Shown here piece after piece: positions 33,500 to 44,710 of a stretch of DNA of 64,000 nt. Made by a program: the position numbers and the translations under genes. Numbering within the stretch: position 1 is the stretch's first letter; each line of letters starts with the position of its first letter. The DNA is from Myotis daubentonii (taxonomy: Eukaryota; Chordata; Mammalia; Chiroptera; Vespertilionidae), in assembly GCF_963259705.1 (NCBI RefSeq), contig NC_081841.1:117003033-117067032 (forward strand), read 5' to 3'. The notes beneath the pieces were generated by a model. It saw only the letters and a list, made by a program, of their open reading frames with translations. It ran no database searches and was not told where the DNA came from.

Positions 33500-33830
33500 A
33501 AAGTCACTGTAGCCATCTCCTCTTGGAAGGAGATGGTAGCCTGCAGTTTGCTGAGAAGGTCCTCGCCCAGTAGCAGGTACGGGCACTCCAGCATCACTAA
33601 GAATGAGTGGGTCACTGTCCCGGCCCGGTTGGTAATTTGGGCCTGGGTCCATGGGTAAGATTTAGTCTTCCCCGTGGCTCCCTGAATTGGGGTTCATTCT
33701 TTGGACACCGGGCTCTCCACCTGCTGTAGGACGGAGTAAGTAGCTCCAATGTCTATAAGGAAGTCCACGGGTTTGCCCCCAACACTAAGGTGACCCTAGG
33801 CTCCTGGGGGCTAATAGAGATGGAGCCCCG
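33500..33830 (-). pseudogene. pro: ERV-Z protease
   Basis: The active-site loop reads LIDIGATYS near 33735-33765 where aspartic proteases have D-T/S-G, so the catalytic triplet is altered. The stretch around 33650-33700 contains a stop (TGA near 33694). It sits between the Gag nucleocapsid and RT in gammaretroviral order. Confidence 0.75.
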
Positions 33831-33836
33831 TCCCCA

Positions 33837-35330
33837 TCAGTCTACTTCTTTGACTAGTAGGGTTGGGTGTTGCTGAGGCTTTTTTGGACAGTCTTTCTTC
33901 CAGTGGCCCTTTTCCTTGCAGTACACACACTGGTCCTTCCCTAAATCAGAGCATCTGGTGCGGCGTTGGTGGTATAGTGGTGAGCATAGCTGCCTTCCTA
34001 AATCAGAGCATCTTGGGTGCCTGTCCTCTTTCCTGAACTTCCTTCCCTTTCTCTGATTCCCGTCTCTTTCCTCTTGCATGGCAGTTACCAGGACCTTTGT
34101 CATTTTCTGAGTCTGCACAGTCTCTGAATCTTCTCTATTGTTAAATGCCTTTTGATCAACCTCAACCATTTCTGACAGCACTTTTCCCTCAAAGCCTTCT
34201 AACTTTTGTAATTTTTTTCTAATGTCTGGGGCCGACTGGGACACAAAAGCGATGTTAACTGCCCACCAATTCTCAGGCGTATCAGGATCTATGGGTGTGT
34301 GGAGCCTGTAGGCTTCACACAGGTGCTCTAGAAAAGCAGCGGGAGATTCATTTGGTCCCTGTACAGTTTCAGTTACCTTAGACAAATTGGTTGGTTTCCA
34401 CTCAGCCGCTCGGATTCTTCTCAGCAGAGTCTGGCGATACTGATCAAGAGCCTCCTTACCTCACTCCATGTTGGGGTCCCACGAGGGGTGGGAGAGTGGG
34501 AAGATAGCCTCGAGCCATGCTGACTCTGAAGAGGATTGGCTGTCGGGGCCAAGAACCAATTTCCTTCCCTCCAACCTGACTCGCTCTCTCTCCTCTGAGG
34601 TGAAAAGGGTCTGGAGGAGCTGCTGGAAATCATCCCAAGTGGGCTAGTGGGTGAAAAAGATAGACTCCAAGAGAGTGATTAATCCCTGCAGATTCTGAGA
34701 AAAAGAGGGATTCTGATTCTTCCAGTTGTAGAGATCACTGGTCGAAAAAGGGACATAAACCATAAAAGGTCGTTCCTCCCCGTTGGGGGCGGCCACCTGG
34801 CGCAAAGGCAACATTGGGGCTCCAGAGGAGTCCGGAGAGGGGGCTGAGCGTGGGGGTCGGTTCTCTGCCCCACTGTGGGTATGAGAGGGACTGAGAGGAT
34901 CTTCAGGGGGAGCCGCCACCGGGGCTGACGGATACGGGGGCAGCTCTGCCAGGATGGGGTCCTCTGGTGGAGGTGGGAGGACAAGGGGCTTCCTCTCAGC
35001 CTCCCTGGGAGGTTAAGTGAGGAGGACAGTCTGTCTCTGTCCCAATTTCTTTTTCTTTTCTGAGTGTTTTTGGCAATCCCAAAGCCATTTAGGATTATCA
35101 GTTAAGACATCTATCCAAATTTGAATATACACCATTTGGTCCAGGTGCCCCAGGTTTCCAAAAATTATAGCCTGGACCTGAAAGGCTAAACTCAAATCGG
35201 TCGACCCCTCAGGAGGCCACTCAATCTGCGTGAACATTGGCCATTCACGCTCACAGAATTTCTGTAAATCAAAAGCATTACAGGGGCTCTGTAGCCCTCG
35301 GCTCTTCACTTGAAGTCCTGAAAATTTTTC
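33837..35330 (-). pseudogene. gag: ERV-Z gag (MA, proline-rich, CA, NC)
   Basis: In order on the minus strand: a matrix part at 35013-35330 (EWPMFTQIEWPPEG); a proline-rich part at about 34850-34990 with LPPYPSAP (late-domain-like); and a capsid start near 34730-34780 (FSTSDLYNWKNQNPSF). The capsid C-terminal major homology region is near 34330-34375 (GPNESPAAFLEHLCEAY), and a nucleocapsid CCHC knuckle is near 33880-33925 (CVYCKEKGHWKKDC). Frameshifts and stops occur near 35310, 34640 and 34385. A tRNA-half insertion sits at 33963-33998. Confidence 0.88.
33963..33998 (+). ncRNA. Inserted 5' half of tRNA-Gly(UCC), 36 nt
   Basis: It begins GCGTTGGTGGTATAGTGG and ends in CTGCCTTCC, which is the first 36 nt of tRNA-Gly(UCC) up to the anticodon. 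It lies inside ERV-Z gag, antisense to gag. CCTAAATCAGAGCATCT is repeated exactly at 33939-33955 and 33997-34013. The duplication is visible in Gag as two CSDLG copies. There is no poly(A) tail and no 3' half, so it is not a tRNA gene. Confidence 0.88.
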
Positions 35331-35602
35331 AAAAAACATTTAAAGGGGGTACAGGTAGTACATGAAGCTGATTGACCTACTCTGACAACAAAAACAAATT
35401 GGACACAACAACAGACACAGACAAGACAAATAACAACCAGACTCAGGATCACCAGGCACCATCGTGCACCGGGATCTGGTCTCAACGGAAGTAGTGCTGC
35501 GTCCAGCCTTCCGGAGACCTCTGACGGGCCCCCAGAACCAGAATCAGGACTCAAAAGAATTGAGTCTTCTAACCAGTAAGAATCAGATCCAGATGGCTCC
35601 AA
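35306..35602 (-). pseudogene. In-frame leader with membrane span upstream of Gag (glycoGag-like)
   Basis: A 98-codon open frame starts at ATG 35602. It contains a strongly hydrophobic stretch of about 24 residues (WCLVILSLVVICLVCVCCC and following) and runs in frame into VGQSAS...FKCFLKNFQDF, the usual Gag amino end. The expected Gag initiator before GQ reads GTA, not ATG. Some gammaretroviruses make a membrane-anchored Gag from an upstream start; similarity in layout is the only basis here. Confidence 0.55.
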
Positions 35603-35728
35603 CTGAAGTCAATTAGACAATTTTTGGACAGACCTGCCAAACTCTATTGGTCCCAGGGCTGAGGAACATCTCTCAGAGATCTCCCCTTAGGTCCGGGAGT
35701 TTGGATGTCTTCCCTGGACTCTGGTCAC

Positions 35729-36164
35729 TGAAAGGGCGAGGGCTACGCCCTCCATCTTACCCTGGATCCTCCATTTTTGGGCAGCAGCCATTAGCCATGT
35801 GCTCAGTAAGGAGCTTCTTCCTAGAAGCCCAAGCCTCTGCTAGCCACACCTAGGATTTCTTTAAACTAACCAATGACAATCAAGGGAAGTGTGCGCCATA
35901 GACACAACCACATCCTGTGTAACAAGACCCAGACTTGCGCCTGGCCAATTGGCAGGGCCCACAGTCCTCTCTCCTCCCCTTACTCCAACCCCCCTATAAA
36001 ACCCCTCTTTCCACAGAGCTAGCTCTCTCTGCCCCCTGTCGCTGCATCGGCGAGTGTGGTCAGGAAGCTCAAGCTAGCTTGAATAAAGACTCTTTCTGCT
36101 TTTGCATCGGACTCAGCTGGCTCCCTGGTGGTCTATTGGGGGATCCTGAAATCTGGGCTTAACA
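35729..36164 (+). mobile_element. Solo LTR (family W) inserted in the ERV-Z leader
   Basis: It starts TGAAAGGGCGAGGG and ends GGGCTTAACA. CCTATAAAACCCC near 35990 is the TATA region, and GAATAAAGACTC near 36080 the polyadenylation signal. Flanks GTCAC (35724-35728) and GCCAC (36165-36169) match 4 of 5. Orientation is opposite to ERV-Z. No internal region accompanies it. Confidence 0.78.
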
Positions 36165-36191
36165 GCCACAGGACCAGTCAATGGCCAGTTA

Positions 36192-36209
36192 TCTCATGGA
36201 GGGCCTCCA
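36192..36209 (-). promoter_or_regulatory. ERV-Z primer binding site
   Basis: On the minus strand TGGAGGCCCTCCATGAGA lies two bases after the LTR end. The first nine bases and the GAGA fit a tRNA-Thr-type PBS; mid-site mismatches leave this tentative. Confidence 0.55.
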
Positions 36210-36211
36210 AA

Positions 36212-36679
36212 TGTTGTGGAGCGCAAATGTCAGAATGACCAGAACTCCAGACTGATTAAAATTTAGAGAGCCTTTATTGACAGGCCAGTGTCCACTCCTC
36301 CACTTGGGAAGCCCAAGAGAGAAGCGGCCCCGACCATCTGCAGAGTCCAATATTTAAAGGGGACAACTACATCCGTATTCAGGTTCCCATAGCAAGCAAA
36401 GCCAAGTTACAAAAGCTAATTGCATAGTTTTAGCCAAGCTAATCATCATCCTCCTGTTATTCATTTCTGGGTAACTTAAAGGTAAGGACTATTCTTACTT
36501 TTGATCTGTTTGTTCTTTGTGGGTCTGCTGCTCAGGAGTGTTGATCTGTTTGTTAATTAAGCAGGCCTAAAAATTTTCCTACTCTGTAACAATGAGAAGG
36601 AATGTAGTTTATAGCCAGCAAGTAAGGACCCACAAGGGGAGGTGAATGTCACTTCTCCCAAAGCAGCTGTTCCCAAACA
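36212..36679 (-). mobile_element. ERV-Z 5' LTR
   Basis: Read minus it starts TGTTTGGGAACAGCTGC and ends GCGCTCCACAACA. It has a TATA-like TTTAAATATTGG near 36350 and AATAAAGGC near 36270, and is followed by the PBS and leader of gag. It is unlike the ERV-Y LTRs, so the env and LTRs at 27846-30824 belong to another family. Confidence 0.82.
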
Positions 36680-36698
36680 AAGGATAGGATTTGTTTAG

Positions 36699-37982
36699 TG
36701 GAGGGGGGGAAAAAAAAAAAAGGCCACATGCTAACCTGACTAGCTCAGGGAAGGCCTGCAAGGCAGTTTGGCAAACTCAAAGACCTAAAGAAACTGTTGT
36801 AATGTACCCCATGAAGGATGCCTCAAGAAGTCAAATTAAGGAGCCACATTTATTTCAAAGCTGGGACTACGAGGGGGCAAATGCTCTCCAAATATCATAG
36901 TGCCCCTTGGCAGAAACATCAGACTTATATAGGCAAATATCACAAAGGTATTGATTACATCTCGAGGTTTGGAATGAGGAACCTGGTTTGCAAAAAGCAG
37001 TTTGTTAGAGAAGCTAAATTGAGCAAGTTAGTTATCTACAAAGATTAATTATAGTTTCAGGTCTTGGGACCACTGAGTCAACGGAAACACATTTTCTGGA
37101 GCCACTGAAGCAATTTAAAGTAATTATGCTGTCCTAGTCAGGTCTTGGGACCACTGAGTCAACGGAAAACACATTTTCTGGAGCCACTGAAGCAATTAGA
37201 GCAATTGTGCTGTCCTGGTCTCCAGGTGCAGAGGAATGTGTTTTGATAGACCAGTAAAACCACAATCAATGGGGTGATTTATATAAGTTTCCAGGTCTCA
37301 ATCTGGAAACTGAGGTAACTACCCTATTGTTTAAGCAAGCAGGTGTGTACAGAAGCCAGTAAACAGCAGTTTGTTTGTTTTTTACCCGAGATGAATGTTG
37401 CTATGCTTCATTGCTTCAAAACCACAAATGATGGTCTGAAATTAAAAATTTAACTAAAAGGAGTTTATAGTGGGTAGTCATGTCCTAGGCCAGTATTTTC
37501 CCTAACAAAGATCAACTTCAATCTTTACTGAGCCTAATGTCTTTTTGCATTTAAGATAACATACCTGTGGAATGTCAGGGTAACTTGTAACTTCCCTTCT
37601 CCTGGATCCCTCAGGGCACAACAAATGGCACTAAGACAGAGACCACAAATTCCCTTGTTATTGTTATGCTGTTAATTGTAGACTGTTAACTATCCTATAC
37701 CCACCTATGTAAAAGAAGCATGTGTCCATCATTGCACTTTTTATCCAATCCCAGAGGTACTCCCCCTTTGCTTTCTCCCACCTTCCTAATCTATCACCAA
37801 TGGATTTCATGTAACCCACTTACATCTCCTCCTTTGATTGTGATATGTAAAACAAGGTAAAGGGCCGCCATTTTCTGGAGCATTATCCCAATCCATTGAG
37901 ATTCTGCTTCCAGGCAATTGCCAGTTTGGCTCAAATAAACTCACAAAAATTCTTTATAGGTTTGAATGTTTTTATATTAACA
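36699..37982 (+). mobile_element. LTR family X, second copy, split by an ERV-Y solo LTR
   Basis: Parts 36699-36794 and 37419-37982 join into one LTR matching 23258-23881 (CACATGCTAACCTGAC start, AATAAACTCAC near 37933, ...ATTAACA end). An A-run follows the G-run at its start. Flanks GTTTAG and GTTTTT are a decayed duplication. Confidence 0.8.
36795..37418 (-). mobile_element. Solo ERV-Y LTR with perfect AAAC duplication
   Basis: It starts TGAAGCAATG (minus) and ends GGGGTACATTACAACA at 36795. AAAC lies at 36791-36794 and 37419-37422. The U3 carries a different tandem duplication, about 83 bp twice (GGTCTTGGGACCACTGAGTC at about 37062 and 37142). Confidence 0.9.
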
Positions 37983-40805
37983 GTTTTTATTCAGGAAAGT
38001 CATCATAAACATTGAGAAGAGCTTCTTCATTGCAAGTATAGGTGGGGATATTCCTGCTCATATACAGTTAGAAAACATGTCTATACATACATCACATATT
38101 CATTCAAAAATGGCAGACAATCTCTACCTCTAGGAGGACATTTTAGTATTACAGTGAGGGTATAATGAGAAAAGTTCATGAAGAGGTCAGTACAGAGTCC
38201 TCCAGGCCACTTTGGCCAGCCTTGGGTGGTTTCAGCCAGATCAACCCCCTGGTTCTAAAAATCATCCTGAGCTTGTCCCTGAAAAGACAGTTCTGGCAAT
38301 CGTCAATGTCAGGGATGGTATAGGTATGGAAGGAAGTTTAACCAATTAAGTCCCTTCTGTTAAACTCTTAGCAAATTACAGGATGTGGTTATACAAACCT
38401 TATAAAACCTAGGGTGTTCTAAGTGGGTTTACAGGTTAATCTAAGCAAAGTTATGAATTCTAAATAAAAGTTAGTCTATGCTAGGCTGCCTGCATATATA
38501 GGCAATTTACAGCATCTATTTAGGTTAGGTTACAGCATCTCTGTTGTATCTACACATGGAGGCTAGGGGTGTTGGAGAGGAGTTGTTATTTGGGAGGGTC
38601 TGCCTGCTCAGTCTACTCTGAAATCATAGATGATGTAGAGTTGAAGAGGTCCCTGCCATTAGTGTTTACTCATGTGAGGCTAAGTCATGTACCTAGAAAT
38701 AAGGCTTAGGGAAGCAAAAAAGGCTCTTTCGTGATAATGTTTATTAATAAAATTATTTATGTAATACTTTGGTTTATACAAAATCAAGGAAATATATTAC
38801 TTACAACACAGAAAACTAAAGAGGATGCACAAGACATGCTTTCTCAACAGATCCAGGGACACTAAGGTCCTGCCGGTGTGAATTTCGAATTAGGCTCTTG
38901 CAGGCCAGGCAGAAATCTCTCCTTCACTGATGATGCATTTCAGGAGGAAGCAGGGCAGGAAGCTGAGAAAAATCAGCAGGCACTGTGTGCTTAGTCTAGT
39001 CGAGTATGAGGTGAGAAATTCCTTCAGGTCTGGGAAAAAAAACACCAGAAAATGTAAGACACTCTGTTGCAGACTTGTTTTAAGGGACTGAAACAGGCTT
39101 TTGCACATGCTCTGATAAAGGTCTTTCCCTGCTTTGGCCTCCTAACTAGGCTTTGCCCGCATTAGGGCTGGATAAGAGTAAACCCAGAGCCCATAGCATG
39201 GGTTCACCAAAGGTCACCGCATCGCAGAAGGAAGTCAGCCTTTGGGGGCACAGCTCAAGGAATATGTGCTTGCCTTTAGCTTTTTTATTCCTTTTGCTGA
39301 AGCCAAAACAATGGGATTTTTGTGGAACCTGGGATTTGTTGAAGAATTCACTGATTGTCATTAAGGCAACAAATAAGTGACCCTGCACCCCCTCTCATTT
39401 AGCACATGAGCTGAGCAAGGTGATCTTTCAGAGTACCAAACCAAGTCATTTACAATCAGGGGCAAATATATCAGATTTAAAATATAGCGCAATAAAATAG
39501 CTTGCATCTATCTGGCACAAGGAAGGTCCAACTTTCTTCCATAGTCTTAATACTATTTTTTTTTTAACTAGGGACAATTTAGTAAACAGAAGGAAAGTGC
39601 CCACCCCTAAAAAAATGGCAAAATACCACAAGGAAGTAACAACAATAAGCAGCTCCACAGCATTGTGGCACCACACCTCACAGTGCTAACCTCTCCTGTT
39701 GTCAATGTGGATCCTCGACAGTAGACCTCACTGAGCTCTGAGGGCCCATGAGTCTGGCTTTCTGTATGGCTGAGACTCCAGCCCAGGGGTGCTGAGTAGA
39801 AATAACTGTCAATCTCCCCTAGTCTGGGGTACTGAAGCTGGGCAGGGGTCTTGGTTAAAGTCCCTAGTGGTGAGTGATTACCATGTGAAGCTGGTAAGCC
39901 CCATAGGTATGGTCATAGGTAAGAATGCCAACTCCACCAAAACATTCTCACAAGCAAATCAGGGGCTAATGTGGGGTTGTTTGAGCAGGGAAGCACATAG
40001 TTAAGGAAGGGCCCCACTACAAGAACTTCTCCCTGGGCTAGCCAGTCCCCCAACCACCTGCTGCTCCTGGAATAGGGCTGCCCAGCCCCACACTCTATGA
40101 TGCCTCTAGGAGATGCCCTGGACGTGAGAACCTGTGGTGAGCATGAGACAGTAGAATGAACAAGTAATAACAAAGACAAGCCACCATAGAAGGGTCCCAC
40201 TCTGTACTTTCTCACAGGTGAGCCACTGTAGGCAGTCTAGGAGGCCAGACTCAAGATGAGACCAAAGTTTGGCCCATTCCAAACCTAGGCGCCTTTTCCA
40301 TACCACCTCACCTTGTGAGAGTGATGTTCCAGGGTACTAGACCCCACAAAACAGGAACCCTAACATGTAGGCCCAGCAGAGGCTCCAGAAGAGCTGTTGA
40401 AAGATAGGGGCTCACAAAATAAGAAGCTATTCAGGTGAGAAAAGGGCAGCAAGTACTGAACTTGAGAGCTGATTTTCTCCTGAGAGAAGGAAACAGACTG
40501 CCCACAAAGAAGGATTCAGACCCCACCAATTGTCTTTTCTTGTATATAAACTCAAATGTCATTTTTTAGTCAGCTTTGTGAATTAGGTTAGACTGAGTCA
40601 GCCCCTCAAGCAGGAGTCCTGAAACTGAGGCTGTGAGCACCATGTAGTATCCCTCCAAGGGAGCACAAGGTTACCCTTCGAGCTAAGAGAGAAAATATTA
40701 GAACTTCCACTACATATTTATAGGAAGAGCATTTCTAATGTTTACTGTGTATATTAGAATCTAGGAAATCAGTGGTTCTAAGCCCACCATTATTTTATGT
40801 CATGC

Positions 40806-40806
<1 letters not shown>
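37983..40806. other. No recognisable gene
   Basis: Mostly unique-looking, moderate GC. Short open frames on both strands show no family I recognise. No splice-supported host exon was found. Confidence 0.45.
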
Positions 40807-40852
<46 letters not shown>

Positions 40853-40865
40853 ACACACACACACA
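40807..40865. repeat. (CA)n microsatellite
   Basis: About 29 CA units with one T interruption. Confidence 0.95.
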
Positions 40866-40899
40866 GCTCTGCTACTGATGAATGATTTATTATAAGCTA

Positions 40900-41293
40900 C
40901 TAGAGGCCCGGTGCATGAATTCATGCACCAGTGGGGTCCCTCTGCCTGGCTTGCAGGAATTAGGACAAAACTGGATCTCCAACATCCCCTGAGGGGTCCT
41001 GGATTGCGAGAGGGCACAGGCCAGGCCAAGGGACCCAACCGGTGCACGATCATGGCTGGGGAAGGACACTGGAGGTTGGCCAGCCAGGGAGGGACCATGG
41101 CAGGTCTCACTCAGTCCCAATCAGTAAGACCCTAGCAGCAAACTAACCTACTGGTTGAAGCACCTGCCCCCTGGTGGTCAGTGCACATCATAGCAAGCAG
41201 TTGAGCAGCTTTAGCATATCATTAGCATATTACGCTTTGATTGGCTGAATGGCTGACTGGACACTTAGCATATTAGACTTTTATTATATAGGA
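40900..41293 (-). mobile_element. Non-autonomous Helitron
   Basis: It starts CTAGAGGCCCGGTGCATGAA with the palindrome TGCATGAATTCATGCA (reverse of the 3' end). It ends TTATTATATAGGA at 41293 (reverse of TCCTATATAATAA). No target duplication. Confidence 0.92.
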
Positions 41294-42315
41294 TGATTTT
41301 TATTATACACTTATTGAATGGCCTTTTTTAGACTTTAGTCAGACATACCAGATTTTTATCATGTATACTAGCCTGCACATATGTGAAAAGGAAGCTATAA
41401 AGGAAATCAAGTTTGTGCATGCTCAGCATGGCAGCTGTGTCATCACTACTTAATGGGAAAATGGCTCAAATATTTTTACTGGTGGAATGGGAGATTTAAA
41501 AAAAAAGTTTGGCCGGCACCCTGGATGAGAATAACATCATGCTTCAAAGTGAGGTCCAGAACCAGAATTCCCAAAACACTCCTATTTTCAGATACTCACA
41601 GATGCCCTTGGGAGGCAAATGGCTTCCTCTCCTATTGTGCAAACCAGAGAGCTCACCCATTGGACCAACAACTATCATGGGAGAATATTCCAGGAGGGTT
41701 TAACAAAGGGTCTGCTTTCTCCCAGGCAGCACACCATGGTCTCACTGCTGGTTGGGGCCAAGTCCTGCACAGGCCATCCTCCCCACAGGTCAAAGCCACA
41801 CAGACTGCAGCCACACAGGACACAGCCCCTCAACCCCCACAGTCCCACAGGCTGGCTCTGTCCCACAGATGTTTATTTGCTTGTTGGTAGGTTGGTTAAT
41901 TGTTTTATGTCAGAAATGTATTTTTAAAAACTGAGTTTGAAGTGAGAAGTGAAGCTTGACCTGACCACAATGTGACATTTGCATTTTCTGTTTGTCTTTG
42001 AAGGCATTTGAGTTTCCTACTTCACTTTGTCATTATTTAGAGCATTAAACTAGTTCTTGATACTAATGAAATATATTTAATTCTTTGGGGCTATGTGTAA
42101 GAAGAACCACCCTCTGTATAAAGAGATCTTGGGCTGGCTCAAGGACTAAGTAAAAGCCCCTATTAGCTGAAAGCTTACCTTTTTTAACCCTAATTAACTT
42201 AATGCCCACCAAGTATTAGAGGGTGTTGTTCATTTCACATTTCAATAAATTTACAATTATTGCTAGATTATGAAGTAATTTTAACCTCAATGTATTGATT
42301 AAAATACTTTGGTGA
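41294..42315. other. No recognisable feature
   Basis: No gene or repeat could be supported. Overlapping short frames at 41450-41930 lack recognisable motifs. Confidence 0.45.
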
Positions 42316-44695
42316 GGAGAAACCAAGATGGCGGCATAGGTAAACACTGGAAATTGCTGCCTCGCACAACCACTTCAAAAATACAACTAAAAGACAACAC
42401 GGACACCATCCAGAACCAGAGGAAGGCTGGCTGAGTGGAAATTCTACAACTAAAAGGAAAGAGAAAAGCACACTGAGACTCAGAGGAGGTGCGGAAGTAA
42501 AGTGCAGAGGTACAGAGGCGCACGCAGACAGGGCTGGCAACTGAGGACATGGTTGTCTTTTTCAATCAGGAGGGAGACACAAGCTCCCGATGGACCTGAC
42601 TCCAGTTCCGGGTGAGTCTCTGGGGACCCACACTCATACGGGGAGAAACAGGACTGTCTGGCATCGGTCGGAACACAAGGGCGGCTTTCTCTCAGAGGTG
42701 CTTGCAGAGATTACCGGGAAACTGAGATGCAAGGCCTCTTACGGTAGGACTGAGGAGCAGCCATAGCTGCTTGCTCCACCCTGTTGATCCCCTGAGACCC
42801 CAGCGCACCCAAGCTGTGTGTAGAGGCTTTTGCATATGAAAGGCCAGGCCCTTTGCAATCTGAAAATTACCTAACAAACTGCAGCTGGGTCAGAGAAACC
42901 CAGAACTTCCAAAAGAAGGCCCAAGGCCCCACAGCAGCTTGCATTGCTTCACAGCTGGGTCTCATCTGAGCAGCTCCAAACCTCAAAAAAAGAAGAGGAA
43001 TCTGCGGATCTCTCCATAGCTCCTGCTGGGTAGCCTCAGGCAAAGGCTAAATTAGCACCTCCTTAGAGATCCAAGTGCCAGTGTACCCAGTGGTCAGAGT
43101 GGGACCATCCAGATTACAACTCCTCAGATCCATAAGGGACACACTCAGGGGGCAGACTCAGTGAGCACCAAAGCCCCACTGAAGCAAGTCTTGCCCCAGA
43201 AGGGTGTCTCCAACACAGAAGTTCTCCCACTGCAGACACAGCTGATTCTCACAGCCAATTGGCCTGGAGGTCAATTCCTCCCAGTGATACCTACAACAAT
43301 CAAGGCTTAACTACAACAAGGCTGTGCACAAAGCCCACAAAAGGGTACACCAAGAGTGTCCACCTCAGGTAATTTGGGGAGGCTGAGCCACTGGGCCCTA
43401 TAGGACACCTAGCACACAAAGCCACTCTACCAACACAGGGAAGCATAAAAAATGTGGAGACAAAGAAACAGGTCACAAATGACAGAAATGGAGGAAAGCA
43501 AACTACTGGATATAGAGTTCAAAACCACACTTCTAAGGTTTTTCAAGAATTTTCTAGAAACCGCCGATAAATTTAGTGAGACCCTCAAGAAATCTAGTGA
43601 GACCCTTGAGGTTATAAAAAAGGACCAACTAGAAATTAAGCATACACTGACTGAAATAAAGAATATTATACAGAGATCCAACAGCAGACTAGACGATTGC
43701 AAGAATCAAGTCAAAGATTTGAAATACGAAGAAGCAAAAATCACCAAACCGGAAAAACAAAAAGAAAAAAGAATCCAAAAATATGAAGATAGTGTAAGGA
43801 GTCTCTGGGACAACTTCAAGCGTACCAACATCCAAATTATAGGGGTGCCAGAAGAAGAGAGAGAGCAAGATATTGAAAACCTATTTGAAGAAATCATGAC
43901 AGAAAACTTACCCTACCTGGTGAAAGAAATAGACTTACAAGTCCAGGGAGCACAGAGAACCCCAAACAAAAGGAATCCAAAGAGGACCACACCAAGACAC
44001 ATCATAATTAAAATGCCAAGAGCAAAAGACAAAGAGAGAATCATAAAAGCAGCAAGAGAAAAACAGTCAGTTACCTACAAGGGAGTACCCCTATGACTGT
44101 CAGCTGATTTCTAAACAGAAACTATGCAGGGCCAGAAGGGAGTGGCAAGAAATATTCAAAGTGATGAATAGCAAGAACCTACAACCAAGATTACTTTACC
44201 CAGCAAAGCTATCATTCAGAATTGAAGGTCAGATAAAGAGCTTCACTGATAAGAAAAATCTAAAGGACTTCATCACCACCAAACCAGTAATGGAGGAAAT
44301 TCAGTATTATATGAAATGCTGAAAGGTATCCTTTAAAAAAGGAAGAAGAAGAAAAAGGTAAAGATACAAATTATGAACAACAAATACATATCTATCAAGT
44401 GAATCTAAAAATCAAGTGAATAAATAATCCTATGAACAGAATAAACTGGTGAATATAATAGAATCAGGGGCATAGAAAGGGAGTGGACTGACTATTCTCA
44501 TGGGGGAAAGGGGTGTGGGGGGTGCGGGAAGAGACTGGACAAAAATCGTACACCTGTGGATGAGGACAGTGGGGGGGGTGGGGGTAAGGGCAGAGGGCAG
44601 GGTGGGAACCGGTTGGAGGGGAGCTATGGGGGGGGGGAAGGAGGAACAACTGTAATAATCTGAATAATAAAGATTTAATTTAAAAAATAAAAAAT
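42316..44695 (+). mobile_element. HAL1 half-LINE, apparently full length
   Basis: The 5' UTR starts GGAGAAACCAAGATGGCGGC. There is one ORF1-type frame and then directly a G-rich 3' UTR with AATAATAAAGATTTAATT and an A tail; no RT is present. It is flanked by AAAATACTTTGGTGA (42301-42315) and AAAATACCTTGGTGA (44696-44710), 14 of 15 identical. Such ORF1-only elements are known as HAL1. Confidence 0.9.
43452..44340 (+). pseudogene. HAL1 ORF1-like protein, truncated by TGA
   Basis: The frame from ATG 43452 runs 214 codons to TGA 44094-44096. It has a coiled-coil part (ETADKFSETLKKSSETLE), an RRM-like part (TNIQIIGVPEEE, RHIIIKMPRAKDKERI), and basic ends. The C-terminal domain continues in the sequence to about 44340 but with further stops. 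HAL1 supplies an ORF1-like RNA-binding protein only and relies on L1 for reverse transcription. Confidence 0.85.
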
Positions 44696-44710
44696 AAAAT
44701 ACCTTGGTGA

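Noticed and set aside
33963..33998. Functional tRNA gene
   Set aside because: Only the 5' half is present; no B box, T arm or 3' acceptor strand follows.
39913..40215. 100-codon minus frame with a hydrophobic start, considered as a secreted protein or the missing CFC1 tail exon
   Set aside because: No similarity to the expected tail, no convincing acceptor in the needed phase, and it is distant from exon 5.
40807..40865. CRISPR-like or other array
   Set aside because: Simple (CA)n microsatellite; no spacers. No CRISPR array exists in this window.
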